Below are positions 50,145 to 60,325 of a stretch of 64,000 nucleotides of DNA, piece by piece. Every line of letters starts with the position of its first letter. The stretch's first letter is position 1. The position numbers and the translations under genes are program-made. The notes under the pieces were generated by a model that was not told the DNA's origin, searched no databases, and was given only the letters and a program-made list of their open reading frames with translations. Location: assembly GCA_001414345.1 (NCBI GenBank), contig LLCB01000293.1, forward strand, positions 1 to 64,000, in the 5' to 3' direction. The DNA comes from Hymenoscyphus infarciens (lineage: Eukaryota; Ascomycota; Leotiomycetes; Helotiales; Helotiaceae).

Positions 50145-50750
50145 CATGCCCTGGTTCGTCGAGTGCTCGAGTCCTGCTTCCACCAATTCCACCAATTCCA
50201 CCAATTCCACCGATTATTCGTTCCACCGATTATTCGTTCCACCGAATGTTCCACCGAATGTTCCACCGACCCAAATGACGTCATCCCTGTATATATGCCT
50301 CGATGTGATTGGTTTAATCGGTCGGTCGGTCGGTCGGTCGGAAACTATAAGGCACGTACGTCAGTTCAGGAAGTAAGGGTGGAAACAGTACGTACCGACA
50401 GCGACAGTGATGACGTAGATGACAAATCCGATGCTTCTGATTCGCTAGGCGACTAATTCGAGGGCTCTGATTCGCTCTGCCGAAAGTCCGACCGTGAAAT
50501 GTGCCTAAATCGTCGAAAAAGAAGGGGTATGTTGTCGTTATTGTTCGACGACGTGGAATTGACCAGGGTAGCGAACGCGACGAATACAACGTGGATTACG
50601 ATGCCGATAAGCGGCCCGATGCCGAGTAACGAATGCGATACGATAGCGATAGAGAGTTATCGTCGTCGTCGAAGTGAAGTGTCGAAGTGTCGAAGTCGAA
50701 GTCGAAGGTGGGGGTGGCCCGTGCATACGCCAAGCCTACTACGTAGCTAG
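50145..50750 (+). pseudogene. Possible open frame across the B4 core
   Basis: One frame runs about 200 codons with a single stop, TAA at 50454-50456, where A5 has CAA (53032-53034). It begins with repeats of FHQ from the nine-base units, passes CRE and TATA motifs, then reads DSDSDDVDDKSDASDSLGD and MCLNRRKRRGM (50499). The tetranucleotide GGTC run inside it changes length between copies, so the frame is not kept across the family, and the opposite strand is also rather open because of the high GC. I recognise no protein; it may be chance. Confidence 0.2.
50276..50283. promoter_or_regulatory. CRE-like palindrome TGACGTCA in the B4 core
   Basis: Perfect TGACGTCA six bases before a TATATATG stretch (50291-50298). 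The same arrangement occurs at 52812-52819 (A5), 61289-61296 (A6) and 1340-1347 (A1). Promoter function is inferred. Confidence 0.4.
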
Positions 50751-51513
50751 TTGTACGTAGCGCACCGTGTTCGGCAAGAGCGACCCTAGTATGAAAGCCA
50801 CGCCTTACTATGTAACCTACTTTAGTTACGTGATATATTAAAACTTATACGCTAGTAGCCCTAAATATAAGGATTATTAATATATACTTACTAATTAAAG
50901 TTAATATATAAAAAGTCGCTTAAATCGCCTTTGAAAAAAAAAAACACTCTCTCTAGACTTTTTATTTTTTCTTTTAAGTACTTTTTAGGTGTTAATATAC
51001 TACTAATATATAGCGAGTATATACTAAAGCTAGTATTAGTTATAATAGAATAGCTTAAGCTACTTAGAACTACTTAGAATAGGTTTGGAATAGGTTTAGA
51101 ACCTCTTTAAATAGGATTAGAACCTTAGAACCTCTTTAAATAGGTTTTAAACCTCTTTAAATAGGATCTAAACCTTAAAACCTCTCTAAATAGAATTAGA
51201 ACCTTAGAACCTCTCTAAATAAGATTAGATACTATATTAACTCTTACTTAAGCTCTTAAAATCGATTTAATACTGATTTAAACTAGTTTTAAGTAAAAGT
51301 AAGTAGGTATATATATATGATTAGAACCTCTTTAAATAGGTTTTAAACCTTAGAACCTCTCTAAATATAATTAGAACCTCTTTAAATAGGATTAGAACCT
51401 TAGAATTTCTCTAAGTAGAATCAGATACTATATTAACTTTTACTTAAGTTATTAAAATCGATTTAATACTAAGTTAAACTAGTATTAAGTAAAAGCAAGT
51501 AGGTATATATATA

Positions 51514-51859
51514 GTAGACTACTTTAATAAACTTATAACTAATAATACTACTACTATACCTACTCTTTTAACTAATAGTAAATTAGCTTAGAAACTAGCT
51601 AATAATCTTAAGTTTTATAAAAGAATAAAGTATATTAATATTATATATTACTTTATAAGAGAAGTAATAGATAGTAGTTAAATAATACTAGTATATATTA
51701 GTATAAAAGACGATATAGCTAACAGCTTTATAAAAGGCTTAAATAAGACTAAGTATAATATATTTATTAAAAGTCTTAATCTTAAAGATAGCTAAAAATA
51801 TATATAATAATATAAGATAGATATAATACTTAAATATATATATCTATCTTATAAGGGGA
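51514..51859 (+). pseudogene. Cop-alpha copy 2 RNase H end and polypurine tract
   Basis: Picks up the copy 2 frame after B2: VDYFNKLITNNTTTIP, then KRIKYINIIYYFI (His to Tyr changes) and DDIANSFIKGL, matching copy 3 residue for residue apart from RIP changes. It ends with a stop at 51793-51795 and a purine tract AAGGGGA (51853-51859) directly before the LTR. Confidence 0.9.
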
Positions 51860-54063
51860 TATAATATATATAATAATATAAGATTAGTAAGTTAAGGATT
51901 TAAAGTATTTAAGTCTAAGATAATAAAATTATTATAAATAATTTATAGCTTATATTATAAGCTACTTAGGATTATGTAATTAATCTTATATAAGCCTATT
52001 TAGTAAGCCTAATAAGTATATTATATAACTATATATCTATAACATATTAGAGGCGCTCTAGAGTAACGCGTTAATATATAGACTTAAAATAAAGGATCTT
52101 TTATTTTAGCTCTTTATCTTAAAAGTATAAAGAAATCGCTAGATTAGTATAAGTCTACTACCTTAGTAGATATTATATACTATAGACCTAATTCTATACC
52201 TAGTTCTACGTGCTAAGACTACTAAGCCTTTAGTTTATATAAGGAGGCCTTTAGTATATTAAAAAGATAAAAATAAGGTATATATATATATATACTTTAC
52301 TACTAACTAGCGAGGGTTTTAAGACAGGGTTAAATCCAGTTCAACCCCGACTTAAGATGATTTAGACCGGTTCCTAAAGCGTGTTTAAGCTAGTTTATAA
52401 ACTAGATTAAAGTAGTTTAAAATAATTCAAGAACTAGGTTAAACATACTTTAAAACCGACTTAAGATAATTCATAGTAGTAAAACCTAACTCGTTTCAGC
52501 GAGTCGAACCAGGTTATAAACCAGGTTAGTAAGTTAAGTTAGTATTAGATACTAGTTTAACTTAATTCTAGACCCGCCTTAAACTAGTAGTAACTTAGTA
52601 TTAGAGTAGTATTATATTAGTATTAAAAACTATTTAAAATTACTAGAGAATATATATAAAAAAAGACTAAAATTACATAATCAGGCGTATATTACGTAGC
52701 TATACTACTCTTATATAATATACCTAAATGCCCGAGTCCTACTTCTACTAATTCCACTAATTCCACTAATTATTCTATCGATTATTCTACTGAATGTTCC
52801 ACCGACCCAAATGACGTCATCCCTGTATATATGCCTCGATTTAATTAGTTAGATCGGTCGGTCGGTCGGTCGGTCGGTCAGTCGGTCGGTTAGTCGGTCG
52901 GTCAGTCGGAAACTATAAGGCACGTACGTCAGTTCAGGAAGTAAGGGTAGAAACAGTACGTACTGTAAAAGCGACAGCGACAACGACAGCGATGACGTAG
53001 ATAACAAATCTAATACTTCTAATTCGCTAAGTAACCAATTCGGGGCTTCTAATTCGCTCTACTAAAAGTCCGACCATAGAATATACCTAAATCGTCGAAA
53101 AACAAGAGGTATATTATTATTATTCAACAACGTAGAAATAACCAGGGTAGCGAATATAACGAATACGACCTAGATTACAAGGCTAATAAGCAGCCTAATG
53201 CTAAGTAAGGAATACAATACAATAGTAATATTAATAAATAGTTATCGTCGTCGTCGTCGTCGTCGTTATCGAAGTAAAGTATCAAAGTCAAAGATATCGA
53301 AGTATCGAAGTCAAAGATATCAAAGTATTAAAGTCGAAGATGTCGAAGTCGAAGGTAGGGGTAGCCCGTACGCTAGGTCTTAGCAGTTACGTAGCTAGTT
53401 ATACGTAGCGCACTATGTTCAGTAAGAGCGACCCTAGCATAAAAGCCACGCTCTACTATATAACCTACTTTAGTTACGTAACTTACTAAATTTATACACT
53501 AATAGCTCTAAATTTAAGAACTACTAGAATATAAAAATTATATAAGGTTTATATATAAAAAGCCACTTAAATCGCCTTTAAAAAAAAAACACTCTCTCTA
53601 GACTTTTTATTTTTTCTTCTAAGTACTTTATTTTAAACATATTTTTTAAACTAAGTTAAGAGCTAGATTATAAGTTAGTTTCTAATTTTAAATCGTTTTA
53701 TAAATCAGCTTAAATTACCTTAAATCGTTTTATAAATCAGTTTCTTACTTTAAATCGTTTTATAAATCAGCTTAAATTCTCTTAAATCGTTTTATAATTC
53801 CCTTAAATCGTTTTATAAATCGGTTTCTTACCTTAAATCGTTTTATAAATCAGCTTAAATTACTTTAAATCGTTTTATAAAACATATTAAAGCTACTTTA
53901 AGAAATAACTTATATCTTAAACTAGTATTAAACCAGTATTAAGTCTAAGTTAATACTAGCTCAAAACCCTAGTAGAGAGCATATAAGTACCTATATATTT
54001 ATATATATATATAATTTATATATATTTACTCTTTAACTACTTTATTATATAACTATTCTTATA
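51860..54063 (+). repeat. Cop-alpha copy 2 right LTR, split by A5
   Basis: LTR DNA is 51860-52294 plus 53990-54063, 509 bp in total once one copy of the TA duplication is removed, equal to the left LTR. It starts TATAATATATATAATAATAT, ends CTATTCTTATA, and is followed by the TTAAG duplication. Confidence 0.92.
52295..53987 (-). mobile_element. A5: complete family A element in the copy 2 right LTR
   Basis: TA at 52293-52294 and 53988-53989; ends CTTTACTACTAACTAGCGAG and GAGAGCATATAAG. 1693 bp. Its core is well kept: nine-base units (52743-52770), TGACGTCA (52812-52819), a long GGTC run (52850-52910), and GTCGTC/AAGTC blocks (53246-53356). It shares with A6 a variant segment beside the poly-A/T tract (about 53500-53560) that other A and B copies do not have. 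The AAATCGTTTTATAAATCAG array is at 53690-53885. Confidence 0.92.
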
Positions 54064-54566
54064 TTAAGCTATAACTCTATATATTATAAAAGAATAAAGT
54101 ATATAGCTATTAAATACTACTATATAAGAGACTTATTAGTTAAAGGAACTATAGATCTAATATATATAAAATTAATAGATTAAAAAGTAGATAGCTTTAC
54201 TAAAGTACTTAATAAAACAAAATTCTAATAATTCCTTATATAATTAGAAATAATAAGTTATATACTAATATATAAAAACTAAAGATTAATACTCTTAACT
54301 AACGTGTTAAGATAACTTAAATAGAAGTACTTATTAAGAGAGTATATTAGTATATAATAAGCACTTATACTAGTACTTAATTATACTAGTATAATATAAT
54401 ATTCTTAATAACTCTAGATTAATAATCTATAGCCTAAATAGATAGTACCTAATACAGATTACTAGTATCTAATAGACTAAATACTATTTAATAGACTAAA
54501 TACTATCTAATAGACTAAATACTATCTAAGTATATAGATTAACACTATCTAATAGACTAAATACTA
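54064..54566 (+). pseudogene. Cop-gamma copia 3' end and LTR-like region
   Basis: After the TTAAG duplication the Cop-gamma frame resumes as LSYNSIYYKRIKYIAIKY (about 54066-54120), then DSFTKVLNKTKF (about 54190-54226), the 'DI-TK-L' end of copia RNase H. A putative 3' LTR starts TGTTAAGATAACTTAAATAG at 54305. It contains about five 21-bp units around CTAATAGACTAAATACTA (54462-54560). B5 cuts it at 54565-54566 and its remainder is not found on the other side. Confidence 0.75.
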
Positions 54567-56307
54567 CTATACTGCTAAACTACTATTTACTTAATACTAA
54601 TTTAACTTTAATTTAACTCTAATTTAACTCTAATTTAAATTAAAGTTAACCTAGGGTTAGATTAGTATTAGAGTAGTTCTATTAGTTTAGAACTAATTTA
54701 GAACCTATTTAGAACTGGTTTAGAACCAGTCTAAAAAGGTTCTACTAGTTTAGAGCTAGTTTAGAACTGATTTAGAGCTAGGTCTAAAAGAGAGCTAAAT
54801 TAGTTTCTTAATCTATAACACCTTAAATATATCTAATCTAGAGTTAACTTTATATAAATAGTTCTAAACTAGTTTAAAACTAGTTTAGAACTAGTTTAGA
54901 ACTAGTTTAGAATAAGGTTAGAGCTAGTTTTAGACTAGTACTAAAAAAGAATTAAGAATAAAAGAGCTTAAAAAAGAGCTTAAAAAAGGACTTAAATTTA
55001 AAATCACGTAACTAGGTATATATTATATAGCTATACTACTCTTATATAACATACTCTAGTTCGTTAAATGCCTAAGTCCTACTTCTACTAATTCTACTAA
55101 TTCTACTAATTCTACTAATTATTCGTTTTACTAAATATTCTACTAAATATTCTACTAACCTAAATAATATTATCCTTATATATATACCTTAATATAATTA
55201 GTTTAATTAGTTAGTTAGTCAGTTAGTTAGTTAGTTAGTTAATTAGAATTTATAAGGTATATATATTAGTTTAAGAAGTAAAGGTAGAAATAGTATATAC
55301 TAATAATAATAGTAATAACGTAGATAACAAATCTAATACTTCTAATTTACTAAGTAACTAATTTAAGAGCTCTAATTTACTCTACTAAAAGTTTAACTAT
55401 AAAATATACCTAAATTGTTAAAAAAATAAAAGGTATATTATTATTATTTAATAATATAGAATTAACTAAGCTAGTAAATATAATAAAGATAATATAGATT
55501 ATAATACTAATAAGTAGCTTAATACTAAGTAATAAATATAATATAATAGTAATAAAGAGTTATTATTATTATTATTATTATTAAAGTATTAAAGTATTAA
55601 TATTAAAGTATTAAAGTTAAAGTATTAAAGTTAAAATATTAAAGTCGAAGTCGAAGTCGAAGTCGAAGTCGAAGTCGAAGTCGAAGGTGGAGATAGCCTA
55701 TGTACTAGGTCTTAGTAGTTATATAGCTAGTTATACGTAGTATACTATATTTAGTAAGAGTAACCCTAGTACGAAAGCTATACTCTACTATATAACTTAC
55801 TTTAGTTATATAATATATTAAAAACTTATACACTAGTAGCTCTAATTATAAGGATTATTAATATATAATTACTAATTAAAGTTAATATATAAAAAGTTAC
55901 TTAAATTAACTTTAAAAAAAAAAACACTCTTTCTAGACTTTTTATTTTTTCTTCTAAGTACTTTTTAAGTATTATTATACTACTAATATATAGCTAGTAT
56001 ATACTAAAGCTAGTATTAGTTATAATAGAATAGCTTAAGCTACTTAGAACTACTTAGAATAGGTTTAGAATAGGTTTAGAACCTTGGAACCTCTCTAAAT
56101 AAGTTCTAAACCTCTTTAAACTATAGCTAGCTATAGCTCTAATTAACTTAATAATTTAGAATAGGTTTAGAACCTCTCTAAATAGGATTAGAACCTTAGA
56201 ACCTCTCTAAATAGGATTAGATACTATATTAACTCTTACTTAAGCTATTAAAATTAATTTAATACTAATTTAAACTAGTATTAAGTAAAAGTAAGTAGGT
56301 ATATATA
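54567..56307 (-). mobile_element. B5: family B element with mismatched flanks
   Basis: Left end CTATACTGCTAAACTAC after TA (54565-54566), right end AGTAGGTATATATA before TA (56308-56309). 1741 bp. It holds the ATTTAACTCTA array, ACTAGTTTAGAAC array, core (about 55005-55810) and GAACCTCTCTAAATAGG arm. The core keeps a young-looking AAGTCG block (55643-55685) while the rest is strongly RIPed. The left flank is Cop-gamma LTR; the right flank is internal Cop-beta DNA. Confidence 0.85.
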
Positions 56308-59300
56308 TACTTATAAGCCTAGAAGTATTATAATAAGTATAAGGATTATTCTCTAGCTTACTCTTTAAATAGTAGACGTCTAAGTAAGTACTAGTAACTT
56401 CCTAGTATTATTATATACTTAGATAACTAATCTTAACTTTATAAAAGCAAGTACTATACTCTTAAATTTAATATTATCTATAAAACATAATCTAAATATT
56501 CTAGTATTAAGAGATAACTCTTTCTAAGTAATAATCTTAAAAACATCTTAATTAGTTAATCTATTAATCTTCTTTTATTATAATTTAATATATACTATAC
56601 TATTATTATTTACTATAAATACTTAAATATACTATACTAGAAACTTCCTTAGTTACTAGTACTATTCTAAAAGTTTCTAAAGTTTTAATAAAGTATAGCT
56701 TTATAACTATAAATTAAAACTTTATAAAACTACTTAGTAGTACTATAATATAGTTCTTATTCTTAATTCCTTAAAAGATAAAAGGTCTTATTTAAGACTT
56801 TATATACTCTCTTTATACTAAAACGTCTAAATTTAAGAGTAAGTTCTTAACTTAGTTAATTAGTCTATTTTATATATTAAAAGCCTCTTTAACTTAATAA
56901 GATATAATCTACTTTTATACCTCTTAAGTAGCCTTCTTATAAGTCTTAGACCTCGTAGAAATTAGTTATAAAGGTATATTAGTTATAGTTATTTAAGTAT
57001 ATACTCTATATACTAATAGAGTAAGAACTAGTCTATTTAGACTTACTATATTATTAATTACTTTAAAAGCTATTTAAAGTATTAAACTTTATAAAAGATA
57101 GAGCTTTTATTTATATATAATATTATATACTTATTAAATTAGTCTATAATAACGTTCTATTATACTAATTAAATTATATATCTTAACTAGTATAGTTTTT
57201 ACTATAGTATCTATTCTAGTAGTAGAGTATATAAAGTCTTTTTTAATAAAGTTTATTCTAGTATTTATAATAATATAATTAAAAGGTCTAAGATATATAT
57301 TAATCTAATATTTTTAGAAAACTTTTTATATAGTTATTACTTTTATATCTAATAAAAAGTTATTTACTTAATACCTTATTACTTTATCTATATAGTATAA
57401 GACTACTTATTTATTAAGAAAGAAAGTATTAATTAAAATACTATAATTAAATTTAAGATTATTATAAAAGATAAACTTAAATTAGCTTAGTAAACTTCTA
57501 TACTTTTAATAGTATTTATAGAATTTAGTAAGATATTAAAGAATACTTTAGTTAATATAATACTTAGCTCTTTTTAGTATATATTATAATCTTAGTACTA
57601 ATAAATAGCTAAATCGCTTATAAAGTCTTTAAATATTAATATTTATAAGAAAGGTTAAGTACTCTTATATAAAGTTATATATAGCTTTATTCTAGAGTAG
57701 AAAAGAGTATTTAAATCGTTATATAATAGAGAATCTCTTAACTTCTATCTCTTTCTTATTCTCTTAGATAAGTATATTTTAAAGATTCTTTAAAGTAATA
57801 TTTAGATTATCTATATTATTAATATAAAGAATAAAAGAGGTATTAGATTATACTATATAAAATCTAGCTCTTTTAATTAGTATATTAATTATTATTAATT
57901 CTAAAGATAAAGTATATCTCTTATTAAATTAAATATTAAATTAACTCTTTATACTATACTACTAAACTGCTATTTACTTAATACTAATTTAACTCTAATT
58001 CGACTCTAATTTAACTTTAATTTAAATTAAGATTAATCTAAGATTAGATTAGTATTAGAGTAGTTCTATTAGTTTAGAACCGATTTAGAACCGATTTAGA
58101 ACTAGTTTAGAACTAGTTTAGAACTGGTTTAGAGAGGTTTTACTAGTTTAGAGCTAGCTTAGAACTAGTTTAGAGCCAGTTTAGAGAGGTTCTACTAGTT
58201 TAGAGCTGCTTTAGAACTGATTTAGAGCTAGGTTTAAAAGAGAGCTAAATTAGTTTCTTAATCTATAATACCTTAAACGTATCTAATCTAGAGTCGACTT
58301 TATATAAATAGTTCTAAACTAGTTTAGAGCTAGATTAGAACTAGTTTAGAGCTAGATTGAAGCTAGTTTTAAGCTAGTATTGAAAAAGACTTAAGAATAA
58401 AAGAGCTAGAAAAAGAGCTAGAAAAAGAGCTAGAAAAAGAGCTTGAAAAAGAGCTTAAAAAAAGGACTTAAATTTGAAATTACGTAATTAGGCGTATATT
58501 ACATAGCTATACTACTCTTATATAATATGTCTAAATGCTTAAGTCCTACTTCTACTAATTCTACTAGTTCTACTAATTCTACTAATTCTACTAATTCTAC
58601 TAATTCTACTAATTCTACTAATTCTACTAATTCTACTAATTCTACTAATTCTACTAATTTTACTAATTAATCTACTAATTGTTCTACTAACCTAAATAAC
58701 GTTATCCTTATATATATGCCTTAATATAATTAGTTTAATTAGTTAGTTAGTCGGTTAGTTAGTTAGTTAGTTAGAAACTATAAGATACGTACGTTAGTTT
58801 AGGAAGTAAGAGTAGAAATAGTATATATTATAAAAGTAATAGCAATAGTAATAGCAATAATATAGACAATAAATCTAATACTTCTAATTTACTAGGTATT
58901 TACTCTACTAAAAGTCTAACTATAAAATATAGTTAATATTATTTAATAACGTAGAATTAACTAGGGTAGCGAATATAATAAATATAACCTAGATTATAAT
59001 ACTAATAAGCAGCCTAATACTAGTGCTAAGTAACAAATATAATATAATAGTAATAAAGAGTTATTATTATCGTTGTCGTCGTTGTTATCGTTGAAGTAAA
59101 GTGTTAAAGTGTTAAAGTCGAAGTCGAAGTCGAAGTCGAAGTCGAAGGTAGGAGTAGCCTATATATATGCTAAGCCTACTACGTAGCTAGTTATATATAG
59201 CGCACCGTGTTTAGTAAGAGCGACCCTAGTATAAAAGCTATACTCTACTAGATAATCTACTTTAGTTATATAACTTACTAAAACCTATACGCTAGTAGCT

Positions 59301-60325
59301 CTAATTATAAGGATTATTAATATATAATTACTAATTAAAGTTAATATATAAAAAGTCGCTTAAATCGACTTTAAAAAAAAAAACACTTTCTCTAGACTTT
59401 TTATTTTTTCTTCTAAGTACTTTTTAAGTGTTATTATACTACTAATATATAGCTAGTATATACTAAAGCTAGTATTAGTTATAATAGAATAGCTTAAGGT
59501 ACTTAGAACTACTTAGAATAGGTTCGGAATAGGTTCGGAACCTCTCCGAATACGATCCGAACCTCGGAACCTCTCTGAATATGATTAGAACCTCTCTGAA
59601 TAGGATCGGAACCTCGGAACCTATCGGAACCTCTATAAACTATAGCTAGCTATAGCTCTAAACGTTTCAACAATTCGGAATAGGTTCGGAACCTCTCCGA
59701 ATACGATCCGAACCTCGGAACCTCTCTGAATATAATCAGAACCTCTCTGAATAGGATCGGAACCTTAGAGCCTCTCTGAATAAGATCGGATACTATGTCG
59801 ACTCTTACTTAAGCTATTGAAATCGATTTAATACTGATTTGAACTAGTTTTGAGTAAAAGCGAGCGAGTATATACGTACTCTTATTAATTAAAACGCTTT
59901 TAATAAGTCTAATATATATAAGATATTAGTTATATCTTATACTTAACTTTTAAGCTATCTTAGTATTAATTATTATACTAAAAAAGTTTTCTTTTATATA
60001 TCTTTTAACTATTATTATAAATACTTCTTTTATAAATTCATATATAATATTAGAAGTGTTATTTAGATTATTTAGGTTTTATAGAATATATCTATTAATA
60101 GCGTATCTTTATATTAAACTTATTAAATTTATAGTAAGTTATTTAGTATTTAAATTATTAATAAAACCTATAAGAGTAATATTATAATAGATAACTTCGT
60201 TATCTAAACTAGTGTCTAATAAGTAACTATCTTCTTTTAATAAAGTAATAGTATAAAGCGTCTTTAATATTTCCTCTTTTTAGATACTCTAAGTATATAC
60301 TATATTTATATTATATACCTTTCTA
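56308..60325 (-). pseudogene. Cop-beta copy 2: integrase/RT fragment, split by B6
   Basis: Colinear with Cop-beta copy 1: 56308-56615 matches about 18474-18775, 56625-57953 matches about 19090-20420, and 59877-60325 matches about 20421-20880. About 315 bp are missing at the junction near 56615-56630. No LTR is present, so both ends are truncated by B5 and A6. The minus-strand integrase signature (VERYY-like, TLL-like blocks) is recognisable but more mutated than in copy 1. Confidence 0.85.
57954..59876 (-). mobile_element. B6: complete family B element in Cop-beta copy 2
   Basis: TA at 57952-57953 and 59877-59878; ends CTATACTACTAAACTGC and GCGAGCGAGTATATACG. 1923 bp. The matching site in Cop-beta copy 1 (around 20418) is uninterrupted. 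Notable are a long nine-base AATTCTACT run of about 12 units (58552-58665), a GAAAAAGAGCTA run (58380-58455), AAGTCG units (59118-59145) and a little-mutated right arm rich in GGTTCGGAACC (59515-59790). Confidence 0.9.

Larger units (their letters stand above)
49656..51315 (-). mobile_element. B4: complete family B element inside the B2 right arm
   Basis: TA at 49654-49655 and 51316-51317; left end CTATACTGCCGAACCGC, right end AGTAGGTATATATA. 1660 bp. It has six ATTCGACTCCG units (49690-49757), an ACTAGTTCGGAAC array, CACGTG (50100-50105), nine-base TTCCACCAA units (50178-50205), TGACGTCA (50276-50283), a GGTC run (50320-50340), an AAGTCGAAG block (50680-50707) and a poly-A tract (about 50935). 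The core is the least RIPed in the window. Removing B4 restores the GAACC array of B2. Confidence 0.9.
28900..51511. mobile_element. B2: large family B element carrying a SNF2-helicase pseudogene cargo
   Basis: It begins CTATACTACTGAACCGC after TA (28898-28899) and ends GTAGGTATATATATA before TA (51512-51513). Removing the 22.6 kb rejoins the Cop-alpha RNase H frame exactly, so the block entered as one unit. Left arm is 28900-29345. Right arm is about 49230-49655 plus 51316-51511, split by B4. Unlike the small B elements it lacks the shared core. Later insertions inside are Cop-alpha copy 3, B3 and B4; about 12.6 kb of cargo remains, with genes in both orientations. No transposase was recognised; autonomy is inferred from size and shared ends. 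Confidence 0.8.
24397..54063 (+). mobile_element. Cop-alpha copy 2: copia retrotransposon split by B2 and A5
   Basis: Target duplication TTAAG at 24392-24396 and 54064-54068; removing everything between restores the Cop-gamma frame. Left LTR 24397-24905 is 509 bp. Coding DNA runs 24914-28899, is broken by B2 (28900-51511), and continues 51514-51859. The right LTR is 51860-52294 joined to 53990-54063, also 509 bp once A5 is removed. Element DNA totals about 5.36 kb inside a 29.7-kb span. It is heavily RIPed compared with copy 3. Confidence 0.93.

Noticed and set aside
28900..51511. B2 as a Starship-type giant element
   Set aside because: No DUF3435-type tyrosine recombinase recognised, and the ends are long repetitive inverted arms with a 2-bp TA duplication shared with small elements.
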